NCBI RefSeq assembly: GCF_003182475.1
Contig: NZ_QGTS01000010.1
Span: 1-64,000, forward strand
DNA: 64,000 nt
Reading direction: 5' to 3'
DNA from: Mangrovibacter plantisponsor
GTDB taxonomy: Bacteria > Pseudomonadota > Gammaproteobacteria > Enterobacterales > Enterobacteriaceae
Every line of letters starts with the position of its first letter. Within the stretch, counting starts at the first letter, position 1. Position numbers and translations under genes: made by a program. A model generated the notes under the pieces. That model saw nothing but the letters and a program-made list of their open reading frames with translations, made no database searches and was not told where the DNA came from. This document shows, one piece after another, positions 9,968 through 17,060 of the stretch.

Positions 9968-10698
9968 CAGGCACTCCCGGCAAAATTCAGCAGGCACCAG
10001 TTCGCCAGGGTGTTTAACTCTTCGGTAATAAGTGCTTCCTGGCGGTATTCGCCCACTGGCTGCTTGGCGCCCAGGGTTTCACCCATCGCTTCATCCCGAT
10101 GCAGAACCATCGGAACCAGCGCCAACTGGCTTTTGAGCCACATCTGCCAAATGTCGTCCTGTATCTGGCTGGCAACCAGTAAGTTATTCACCAAAATATG
10201 TGAGCCACTGGGAACCGCCTGCTGATGCAGGCGAACATGGCAATTCATTTCCGGGTTAACAACGACCAGGTGGTGATTAACGCGCGCAGTCAGCGCTTCA
10301 GTGAAAGGTGTCTCTGAGGCGGGTAAATCCAGCAAAATCCAGCGCCATGCATTCTGGCTTACCAGACTGTCAATCATTTGCCCGGCAGCCTGTGCATAGC
10401 CGGGTTGTGCGGCCAGTTGTTGTTGCTCTTCACGAGACAACTGCCCGAACGGCAATATATCCAGATGCGAAGTGTAACGCCAGGCGGTTTCTGCCCATTC
10501 GCTTTTATCCAGTAACGCGCGAGCCCAACCACCCGGGCGGGTGAATTCAACATTGAAAAACAGGCGCAGCATATTGTCTGGTGAACAATCAATCACCAGA
10601 ACAGATTCTTCAAGTTGTTGTAGCGCCCAGGCAAGCCCTGTTGTCACAGAAGTTGTCCCCACGCCGCCACGCAATCCTTGTAAGCCAATAATGGCCAT
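9967..10698 (-). CDS. bcsQ: BcsQ, MinD/ParA-like ATPase (cluster I)
   Basis: 243 aa SIMIBI-class ATPase. In E. coli BcsQ forms a complex with BcsR and BcsE at the synthase and is needed for secretion-competent assembly at the pole. The phosphate loop reads LRGGVGTTSV (residues 9-18), lacking both lysines of the canonical KGGVGKT; the E. coli protein has the same deviation, so this is a trait of this BcsQ type rather than a lesion here. The ATG at 10698 overlaps the bcsR stop by one base and gives an N-terminus MAIIGLQG like E. coli; a TTG one codon earlier is rejected. Confidence 0.93.
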   Translation of the reverse strand: MAIIGLQGLRGGVGTTSVTTGLAWALQQLEESVLVIDCSPDNMLRLFFNVEFTRPGGWARALLDKSEWAETAWRYTSHLDILPFGQLSREEQQQLAAQPGYAQAAGQMIDSLVSQNAWRWILLDLPASETPFTEALTARVNHHLVVVNPEMNCHVRLHQQAVPSGSHILVNNLLVASQIQDDIWQMWLKSQLALVPMVLHRDEAMGETLGAKQPVGEYRQEALITEELNTLANWCLLNFAGSA

Positions 10699-10898
10699 CA
10701 AACACTCCCGGTTTGTTTCGCTAATTCCGCAAGCAAAGGCCAGCGTTTGATTGCTGCCGCTAAACGTTCCATTTGGGAAATATCGGCATAATCGAATTCA
10801 GGTAATGAAAAAGTCTTACATAATGACTGAATATCATTTTGAAACGCATTAACCTGGTACTTTTCTTTTGCCTCACGACTTTGTTCGTCTGGACACAT
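10698..10898 (-). CDS. bcsR: BcsR, small regulatory subunit of the BcsRQE complex
   Basis: 66 aa from the ATG at 10898, which has GGGGA about 9 bases upstream; the longer reading from 10958 lacks a ribosome site and would exceed the family's ~62 aa. The conserved core FDYADISQMERLAAAIKRW is nearly identical to E. coli YhjR. Known role: BcsR stabilises BcsQ and helps recruit BcsE to the synthase, tuning cellulose output. First gene of the leftward operon; its stop overlaps the bcsQ start. Confidence 0.92.
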   Translation of the reverse strand: MCPDEQSREAKEKYQVNAFQNDIQSLCKTFSLPEFDYADISQMERLAAAIKRWPLLAELAKQTGSV

Positions 10899-11067
10899 TT
10901 TTTGTATTCCCCGACTGAATTCTCTGGAAAACGCGTAAGATAATGACCACAGAGACACATTGAATTACAATGCTAAATCTGATGCCGTTTATTTTCAATG
11001 TTAGGTTTATTTTCAGGCCTGCGCTAGTACACTCTGAAAGTAGCCACTTCGATTCAAGAGAGACGCC
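10899..11067. promoter_or_regulatory. Divergent bcsR / bcsE promoter region
   Basis: 169 bases separate the two oppositely directed bcs operons, so both promoters should lie here. The bcsE side ends in AGAGAGACGCC before the ATG at 11068; the bcsR side has GGGGA before 10898. No specific operator was recognised. Confidence 0.6.
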
Positions 11068-12630
11068 ATGGAATCACTATTTTCATTTGGCATACATGCA
11101 CTTTGGGATGAGTTGCAACAAATGACCACGGGTGGAATCTGGTGGGTAAATACTGACCAGGCTGAAGATGCGCAACTTCTTGCCAACAGCACCCTTGCAG
11201 CACAGAGTAATCAAGCTCTTGCGGCGGTTATCACTATGGGTGAAAACGCATCGTCGGGTATTGAATTAGATCAACTTCACGGTCCTGAAAAAATCCAGTT
11301 ATTCAGCATGCCGGTAAATAAGAATAGTCTATACTCTTTGTCTTCCGACCTGCTTTGCTCAGTCATTCCTGATAATTACTTATTCATTTTCCTTGCAAAG
11401 GAAGGGTTCTGGCGGAGTATTTCTGGCGATGCCATTAAACAATGGCTGGCCAATATGAAGCGTTGGGTCAAAACGAATAACTGTGCACTGCTTATCATTA
11501 ATCCGGACAATAATTCAGATAAAGCCACCTCGTTACTCTCTAATCAACATCAAAGCCTTTCCGGAATTGCATCAGTTCGCCAGGAACAAGGAGAATATAT
11601 TCTTGATGTCACTTTCTGGCTAAACAAGATGGGTGTCAGCGCCCGGCAACGTATTGCGTTGAATAAAGGTGAAAAGGCCTGGTCAGTAAAAATTACCGAG
11701 AAACATGAGCCTCAACTACGTAGCGATGAACGGCAAATTCTGAGCCATAGTGCAGTTCTGGAAGGTGCCCCTATATTATCTGAATACTGGTCACTGTTTG
11801 CTGACAACGAAGCTGTATTCACTGAGGCCCGCCAGCACCACGCCGCCACGGCTATCTTTGCTCTGGAAAACAACCAGCAAATTGACCACCTGGCAAGCTG
11901 TATTCATACGCTGCGCAAACAACGCGGAAGTGTGATAAAGCTCATTGTCCGGGAAACCCGCCCGGGTTTGCGTGCCACCGATGAGCGCCTGTTAATGGCC
12001 TGTGGCGCAAATATTATTGTGCCTTATAACGCGCCTCTGTCGCGCTGTCTGAACATGATAGAAAGTGTTCAGGGGCAGTTTTTTACCCGTGACGTGCCCG
12101 ACGATATTTCATTACTGACTGCGAGCCTGCGCCCACTCAACCTGCGTGGTTTCCAGCCATGGGATAAATTCTGCGACGCCGTAAAATCAGCACTGAATAA
12201 CCCCATGGCACCCAAAGACAGTAAAGGTGTACTGGTCGCCCTGCGCCCGGTGCCGGGGTTGCGGGTTGAGCAACTACTGACACTGTGCAAGACAAACCGT
12301 ATGGGCGATTTTGTGACACTGGGCAACAACCGGCTGATGCTGTTTTTATCGTATTGCCGTATCAATGATCTGGAAATTGCCCTGCGCCATATTTTCCCGT
12401 TACCCGTGGGCGATATTATCTCCAACCGTGTGGTTTGGTTCGAAGATAACGACATTGCCGCAGAACTGACACAAATGCGCACTATCCCGGAAACCGACTG
12501 GCAGTCACCGATTTCACCTCAGGACAATACACCTTCGCCAGTCAACGCCGAGCACTCTGGCCGCGTGTGGCGGCGGGTCCCTGTGCCACTCGCCCTGTTA
12601 CAGCCCGGCGCGGAGGGCCAGAACCCATGA
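11068..12630 (+). CDS. bcsE: BcsE, cyclic-di-GMP-binding cellulose regulator
   Basis: 520 aa cytosolic protein. In enterobacteria BcsE binds cyclic-di-GMP through a C-terminal GIL domain and recruits BcsRQ to the BcsAB synthase for full cellulose production. The GIL signature is present: CKTNRMGDFVTLGNNRLMLF contains RMGD at residues 411-414, matching the RxGD motif. The N-terminal part is a degenerate receiver/NTPase-like fold by family knowledge. It heads the rightward bcsEFG operon, and its stop overlaps the bcsF start by four bases. Confidence 0.94.
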   Translation: MESLFSFGIHALWDELQQMTTGGIWWVNTDQAEDAQLLANSTLAAQSNQALAAVITMGENASSGIELDQLHGPEKIQLFSMPVNKNSLYSLSSDLLCSVIPDNYLFIFLAKEGFWRSISGDAIKQWLANMKRWVKTNNCALLIINPDNNSDKATSLLSNQHQSLSGIASVRQEQGEYILDVTFWLNKMGVSARQRIALNKGEKAWSVKITEKHEPQLRSDERQILSHSAVLEGAPILSEYWSLFADNEAVFTEARQHHAATAIFALENNQQIDHLASCIHTLRKQRGSVIKLIVRETRPGLRATDERLLMACGANIIVPYNAPLSRCLNMIESVQGQFFTRDVPDDISLLTASLRPLNLRGFQPWDKFCDAVKSALNNPMAPKDSKGVLVALRPVPGLRVEQLLTLCKTNRMGDFVTLGNNRLMLFLSYCRINDLEIALRHIFPLPVGDIISNRVVWFEDNDIAAELTQMRTIPETDWQSPISPQDNTPSPVNAEHSGRVWRRVPVPLALLQPGAEGQNP

Positions 12631-12824
12631 TGAGTCTTGCCGATATTTTTCAATTAATTGTGCTGTGCGCCATCATTTTTCTGCCGCTGGGCTACAGTGC
12701 CAGGCGCTGGTTACCTGTTCTTCATTTACGCGTGCGCCAAATTTTAGGCAAACCGCGTTACGTAAAACCTGTTGGGGTTTTACGCCGTAATGCACCTGTC
12801 AGGGCAGACAAACATGACAAATAA
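12627..12824 (+). CDS. bcsF: BcsF, small membrane peptide
   Basis: 65 aa from the first of two tandem ATGs (MMSLADIFQ), matching the ~63 aa E. coli protein. One N-terminal membrane helix (IFQLIVLCAIIFLPLGY) is followed by a basic cytosolic tail containing KPRYVKPVG. Known role: BcsF interacts with BcsE and BcsG and helps pass the cyclic-di-GMP signal to phosphoethanolamine transfer. It overlaps both neighbours (4 bases with bcsE, 11 bases with bcsG). Confidence 0.92.
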   Translation: MMSLADIFQLIVLCAIIFLPLGYSARRWLPVLHLRVRQILGKPRYVKPVGVLRRNAPVRADKHDK

Positions 12825-14478
12825 AACACCATCGTCCTCTTTTTCATCTTACTGGAAAGCCTGGCGCGGGCCGGGAGCATGGAACTTCTATTTTTTAGTT
12901 AAATTTGGCCTGCTGTGGGCGGGTTACCTGAATTTCCATGAGCTAAAAAACCTGGCATTTCTTGTTTTTTTATTGCTGCCCATAACATCTGACCGCCTGC
13001 ACCGCATCCGCCAGTGGGTAGCCATTCCCATTGGGTTTGGTTTGTTCTGGCACGACACCTGGCTACCTGGCCCGGAAAGCATCCTTAGCCAGGGTTCACA
13101 AGTCGCGGGGTTCAGCGCTGATTACATTCTGGACCTGGTCACGCGCTTTATTAACTGGGATATGGTTGGTGCAGTTTTCGTGCTCTTTGTAGGCTGGCTT
13201 TTCCTCTCGCAGTGGATTCGTGTCACCGTGTTTGTGGTGCTGGCAATGGTGTGGCTGAATGTTCTGAACATTGCCGGCCCGGCTATTTCTCTGTTACCGG
13301 CAACCGCCGCGAATACCGCCACAGCACCTGCTGCTGGTTCAGCCAGCGCGCCAGCTTCGGGAGCGCCTGTGTTAAGTGGCGATATTCCGGTACAAACAGC
13401 CCCTGCAAACTCTGCCAATATTAACGACTGGCTCAACACGTTTTATAGCAGTGAAGCAAAACGTAAAACGCCTTTCCCGGAGTCTTTGCCTGAAGGTTCG
13501 GAGCCTTTCCAGGTGTTGGTTATCAATATTTGTTCACTGGCGTGGACCGATATTGAAGAGACAGGGCTTGCTTCTCATCCGCTGTGGTCGCATTTCGATA
13601 TTCTGTTTAAGAACTTTAATTCAGCTACTTCATACAGTGGTCCGGCAGCGATTCGCCTGTTGCGGGCCAGTTGCGGGCAGAGTTCCCACAAGAATCTGTA
13701 CCAACCGGCAGGTGAACAATGCTACCTGTTTGATAACCTGGCGAAACTGGGTTTCCCAATGCACCTGATGCTTGACCACAATGGTCAATTTGGTGGTTTC
13801 CTGAAAGAAGTTCAGGAAAATGGCGGGGTTTCTGTTCCGTTGATGGACCAAAGCAAACTGCCGGTCAACCTGCTTTCTTTTGATAATTCGCCCATTTACG
13901 ATGACACGGCCGTGCTGGAACGTTGGATGAATACCGTTCCAGGCAATGAGCGCAACGCCACCTTCTTTAACCTGCTGCCATTGCATGACGGAAACCATTA
14001 CCCTGGCAACAGCAAAACCGCAGACTATAAGCTCCGTGCTCAGAAACTGTTTGATGAACTGGATGCGTTTCTCACCCAACTGGAGAAATCAAACCGCCGG
14101 GTAATGGTTGTTGTTGTGCCTGAGCATGGCGCAGCGCTTAAAGGCGATAAAATGCAGGTGTCCGGCCTGCGTGATATTCCCAGCCCGTCTATCACTCATG
14201 TTCCGGTAGGCGTGAAATTTATTGGTATGAAGGACCCACATCAGGGTGCGCCAATTGAAATCAACAGCCCCAGTAGCTATCTGGCTATATCCGAACTGGT
14301 CGTGCGCTCGTTAGATGGCAAAAACTTTGTTGCCGACCATGTTGACTGGAATGCACTGACCAGTGGTTTGCCACAAACTGCGCCGGTATCTGAAAACGCG
14401 AATGCGGTTGTGGTTGAGTACCAGAATAAGCCATGGGTCAGGTTGAATAGTGGGGATTGGGTGCCTTATCCGCAGTAA
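12814..14478 (+). CDS. bcsG: BcsG, cellulose phosphoethanolamine transferase
   Basis: 554 aa from the ATG at 12814. The N-terminal membrane part (residues ~20-170) is followed by a low-complexity Ala/Pro/Thr linker (~175-215) and a periplasmic alkaline-phosphatase-like domain. Active-site residues are visible: zinc-ligand Cys240 in NICSLAW, nucleophile Ser275 in TSYSGPAAIR, and VPEHGAALKGD late in the domain, which correspond to E. coli Cys243, Ser278 and Glu442/His443. It transfers phosphoethanolamine from phosphatidylethanolamine to the cellulose chain. Last gene of bcsEFG; the longer frame from 12772 extends into bcsF and is not needed. Confidence 0.94.
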   Translation: MTNKTPSSSFSSYWKAWRGPGAWNFYFLVKFGLLWAGYLNFHELKNLAFLVFLLLPITSDRLHRIRQWVAIPIGFGLFWHDTWLPGPESILSQGSQVAGFSADYILDLVTRFINWDMVGAVFVLFVGWLFLSQWIRVTVFVVLAMVWLNVLNIAGPAISLLPATAANTATAPAAGSASAPASGAPVLSGDIPVQTAPANSANINDWLNTFYSSEAKRKTPFPESLPEGSEPFQVLVINICSLAWTDIEETGLASHPLWSHFDILFKNFNSATSYSGPAAIRLLRASCGQSSHKNLYQPAGEQCYLFDNLAKLGFPMHLMLDHNGQFGGFLKEVQENGGVSVPLMDQSKLPVNLLSFDNSPIYDDTAVLERWMNTVPGNERNATFFNLLPLHDGNHYPGNSKTADYKLRAQKLFDELDAFLTQLEKSNRRVMVVVVPEHGAALKGDKMQVSGLRDIPSPSITHVPVGVKFIGMKDPHQGAPIEINSPSSYLAISELVVRSLDGKNFVADHVDWNALTSGLPQTAPVSENANAVVVEYQNKPWVRLNSGDWVPYPQ

Positions 14479-14490
14479 GTGGTGAAGGTT

Positions 14491-14650
14491 CCGTTCACTT
14501 GCAGTGTGGTTGTTTCCGTTCACCTGAAGTGATGTGGTTAATGTGGCTTCACAGCCAGTGAACGGGCTAAAGGGGGCTCGCCCCCTTTGCAATCCCCGTT
14601 TTCGCGGGCGACCGGTGCAGTGTGATACGCTCACCGGGTGTGGTTATTTC
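14491..14650. repeat. Intergenic repeat B, copy 1, with hairpin
   Basis: It contains a block beginning at 14516 (CCGTTCACCTGAAGTGATG...) that recurs at 14686 and, more diverged, at 15351. GTTCAC and GTGAAC form an outer stem. Downstream is a hairpin AAAGGGGGctcgCCCCCTTT (14569-14588) followed by TTTTCGCGGGCGACCGGTGC, also present after copy 2. No ORF is credible. Confidence 0.75.
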
Positions 14651-14795
14651 TGTTCACTTTTCACTGGGTCAGTGTGGTGAAAGTTCCGTTCACTTGAAGT
14701 GATGTGGTTAATGTGGCTTCACAGCCTGTGAACGTGTTAAGGGGCCCGCCCCTTAACAATCCGGTTTTTCGCGGGCGACCGGTGCTGCGCACTAC
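14651..14795. repeat. Intergenic repeat B, copy 2, with hairpin
   Basis: It starts with TGTTCACTTTTCACTGGGTC, which also precedes copy 3, and then repeats the copy 1 block. The hairpin is GTTAAGGGGcccgCCCCTTAAC (14736-14757). Its stem sequence differs from copy 1 but stays fully paired, so the structure is kept while the sequence changes. GCGGGCGACCGGTGC follows in both copies. Confidence 0.75.
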
Positions 14796-14925
14796 GTTCA
14801 CCTCCGGGCAGTCAGCCTGCGGCCGGCTCGACTCGGCATCCCTGCCTCGGTTCGCCTTATTCCGCCGTCCGGGCGGAATAACCTTGTCTTCCTTTCTCCG
14901 GTTCACCGGTCTTACGCGACACAGA

Positions 14926-15064
14926 CCTCGCTGCAAGTAGCGGGGTTTTTTGTGTTGTGCTGAGTGGCTGTAAGTTCTGTATCTGGTCTGTCTTTTTGAT
15001 GTTTTTTGCTGAGATATTACAGGCAGGTGTGGGGTGTGGCCTCTAAATCGTTGAGGCGTGCCTG
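14926..15064. repeat. Intergenic repeat C, copy 1
   Basis: It begins CCTCGCTGCAAGTAGCGGGG and includes TGTGTTGTGCTGAGTGGCTG and TCTTTTTGATGTTTTTTGCTG; it matches 15402-15540 base for base over most of its length. Together with repeat B it forms a composite unit present about twice between the two bcs clusters. Confidence 0.75.
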
Positions 15065-15093
15065 GCGGGCCGGGGCTGCCTGCAGGACGCAGG

Positions 15094-15300
15094 CAGAGCG
15101 ACGGGAGGCAGGATGCCGACTCGGAGCGGTACCCGAACAGGCCGCCGGGGTAAGCCGAATGTCCGCGAAGCGGCGATTTTGCCGGCCACGAAAGGGGGTG
15201 CAGGGGGCCAGTGCCCCCTGCGGGCGCCGGGCGCTGGTGGTGAGAGAAAGCAGTGTTGCTGACACGGCGCGCAACTGGCTCTGTACTGACAGATTACTGT
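15094..15300. repeat. Dispersed non-coding repeat A, copy 2
   Basis: Direct-orientation partner of 1-203. It contains GGGGGCcagtGCCCCC and AGGCCGCCGGGGTAAGCCGA blocks. ORFs crossing it in several frames have no ribosome site and simply follow the low stop density of GC-rich DNA. It lies on the opposite side of bcs cluster I from copy 1. Confidence 0.8.
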
Positions 15301-15318
15301 TACTGCGGTGACTGTTGT

Positions 15319-15400
15319 GTTCACTTTTCACTGTGTCAGTGTGGCGGTTTCCGTTCACTTGCAGTGATGCGCTCAATGCGGCTTCACAGCCTGTGAACGG
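15319..15400. repeat. Intergenic repeat B, copy 3 (shorter)
   Basis: Shares TGTTCACTTTTCACTG and the TTCCGTTCACTTG...CTTCACAGCCTGTGAACG block with copy 2, but lacks the GC hairpin and passes straight into repeat C copy 2. The inner TGAAG/CTTCA pairing of copies 1 and 2 is lost (TGCAG here). Confidence 0.7.
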
Positions 15401-15401
15401 G

Positions 15402-15540
15402 CCTCGCTGCAAGTGGCGGGTTATTTGTGTTGTGCTGAGTGGCTGTAAATCCTGTGCCTGGTATGTCTTTTTGATGTTTTTTGCTGAGGGATTACAAACA
15501 GGGGTTGAGTGGTATCTGAATCATTAAAACGTGCCCGGCT
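15402..15540. repeat. Intergenic repeat C, copy 2
   Basis: Matches 14926-15064 with scattered substitutions (for example TGTGTTGTGCTGAGTGGCTG and GTCTTTTTGATGTTTTTTGC are identical). Its right end runs into the bcsZ terminator. Confidence 0.75.
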
Positions 15541-15552
15541 GTGCGGGCACGT
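15525..15552 (-). terminator. Rho-independent terminator of bcs operon II
   Basis: Read on the minus strand: ACGTGCCCG, a short loop, CGGGCACGT, then TTTTAATG. The stem is nine base pairs (15529-15537 with 15544-15552). It sits 17 bases after the bcsZ stop. Confidence 0.8.
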
Positions 15553-15568
15553 AAACTGGCTGCGGTGG

Positions 15569-16570
15569 CTACATCCCTTGCGCGGCCATTGCAGACAGCA
15601 ATTTCAGGCTGGCAGAGTAATAATCATCCTGACTGGTGACTTTCGTTTCCATACTGGTAAGGGTTCCCATTGTCAGGTCACGTACTGCCAGCAATCCACC
15701 CTGCATATTGTAGGGAGCTTGCTGGTTATCATTCACATTCACCCAGGCAGGGGTATGCAGACGGTCGAAACGGCCAAACCAGGTACGCCAGGGCATCAGT
15801 AACGCACTGTCAGGCTGGTCCCAGCCAATGTAAACCGGGATACGTATAGCATCGTAGCTCATACGTGCAGGCCACTGTTTGGCAGGCTCCATTCGCCCAT
15901 CGGCATACAGTGAAACCCAGTCCGTTGGCAGGTTAGCTTCACCCCAACCCATTTTTTTCAGCAGACTTTGCCCATCATTAATAAGCTGTGTCCACACCGC
16001 CAGATGGCTGCGTTTAGCAAATGCGCGCCAGGCCGGGAACACGAAGTAAGACGGGTTCAGGTTGACATAACTATTGAGGTTAAAGCCGCTGGCACCGGGC
16101 AGCATGATTTTCTTGCCGGCAAAATCAATAACGGTGTGCTTTATCACTGCGTTGGTAATGGCATCTGACGCCTTGAAATAGGCAGGGTCGCCCCATTTTT
16201 CTCCGGCCTTAAGCAAGGCCCAGGCAATCAATACATCACCATCAGAGGCGTCGTTTTTATCTTCAACCGGGTCGGGTGCTACCGGATTATAACGCCAGTA
16301 AAACAACCCGTTTTTCGGGTTCTTCAGGTGTGTGTTGGTCCAGGTCCACATTTTATCGAAACTTTCCCGGTCATTTCCTGCCAACGCAAACAGCATACCG
16401 AACCCCTGGCCTTCGGTATGGCTCACATTATTATTTCCGGTATCAATGATTCGACCATCTGCCATTAAAAAACGCGCTTTAAAATGCCCCCAGTCCACAT
16501 CGGCGTGTGCGAACGAAGACATCACCAGTGACGCCATCAGCGCCACCAGTGCCAAACCCCGTTGTAACAT
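15569..16570 (-). CDS. bcsZ: BcsZ, periplasmic GH8 endoglucanase (cluster II)
   Basis: 333 aa with signal peptide (cleaved near SFAHADVDW). GH8 cellulase. Both catalytic residues are intact: Glu53 in SHTEGQGFGM and Asp240 in MSYDAIRIPVY. It is shorter than, and quite diverged from, the cluster I protein, so the two are old paralogues rather than a recent duplication. AAGGA ribosome site just upstream of 16570. Last gene of the leftward bcsOQABCDZ operon, eight bases after bcsD, with a terminator behind it. It is likely the only fully canonical Bcs endoglucanase in the window. Confidence 0.93.
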   Translation of the reverse strand: MLQRGLALVALMASLVMSSFAHADVDWGHFKARFLMADGRIIDTGNNNVSHTEGQGFGMLFALAGNDRESFDKMWTWTNTHLKNPKNGLFYWRYNPVAPDPVEDKNDASDGDVLIAWALLKAGEKWGDPAYFKASDAITNAVIKHTVIDFAGKKIMLPGASGFNLNSYVNLNPSYFVFPAWRAFAKRSHLAVWTQLINDGQSLLKKMGWGEANLPTDWVSLYADGRMEPAKQWPARMSYDAIRIPVYIGWDQPDSALLMPWRTWFGRFDRLHTPAWVNVNDNQQAPYNMQGGLLAVRDLTMGTLTSMETKVTSQDDYYSASLKLLSAMAAQGM

Positions 16571-16578
16571 AGTTTTCC

Positions 16579-17058
16579 TTAAAAGCGTCCCTGATAACGG
16601 AACTGAACATCGGTCAATGACCAGGACTGGTCACGCCACAGGGCTACACTGTCTTTGCCACCCTGCTGGCGCATCCAGCTCGCATATACGCCTTCCATCA
16701 TAGCGCAAAATGCGTTACACCATCTGTTCTGTTCACGGCCATTACGTGCAACCGGCAATGCCTGGTGGCGGATAACCATCGCGTTATCCTCCACATCGAT
16801 ATCCACAATACCCCAGTTAAACTGCGCCAGCCGGTTGTTGATATGCGCTTCCAGCTCACCAATGGTCTCTGCTTCAGGCAGGGGGAATGCCTGCCCAAAA
16901 GAGATACCCATCTGTGTCAGGAAAGGATGGCTGTCTTTCTCGCCAACATTACGCACCATGCCATCGACCATAATGGTCAGCATGTCGAACCACCCGGCCG
17001 GAGTCTGTTGTTGCTGGAAATACCCCAGCACAGCAGGATTCTGCTCATTTAACGCCAT
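16579..17058 (-). CDS. bcsD: BcsD, cellulose crystallisation subunit
   Basis: 159 aa from the ATG at 17058, two bases after the bcsC stop; the longer frame to 17091 runs into bcsC and is not needed. BcsD of Komagataeibacter forms a periplasmic octameric ring through which glucan chains pass and are bundled. Visible features include the N-terminal FQQQQTPAGWFDML segment and the C-terminal ALWRDQSWSLTDVQFRYQ. Its presence marks this operon as the BcsD-containing type, absent from E. coli. Confidence 0.92.
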   Translation of the reverse strand: MALNEQNPAVLGYFQQQQTPAGWFDMLTIMVDGMVRNVGEKDSHPFLTQMGISFGQAFPLPEAETIGELEAHINNRLAQFNWGIVDIDVEDNAMVIRHQALPVARNGREQNRWCNAFCAMMEGVYASWMRQQGGKDSVALWRDQSWSLTDVQFRYQGRF

Positions 17059-17060
17059 TG

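Noticed and set aside
9967-10698. Loss of P-loop lysine in cluster I BcsQ as an inactivating mutation
   Set aside because: The E. coli protein has the same RGGVGTT sequence, so it is a subtype feature and not a lesion.
15006-15412. Overlapping ORFs of ~100-130 codons on both strands in the bcsG-bcsZ gap
   Set aside because: They cross repeats A, B and C, have Arg/Ala/Pro/Cys-rich translations in several frames at once, and lack ribosome sites; low stop density of GC-rich repeats explains them.
14480-15552. Repeats considered as a CRISPR array or integron attC sites
   Set aside because: Copies are too long and too few, spacing is irregular, there is no spacer/repeat regularity, and no cas or integrase gene is nearby.
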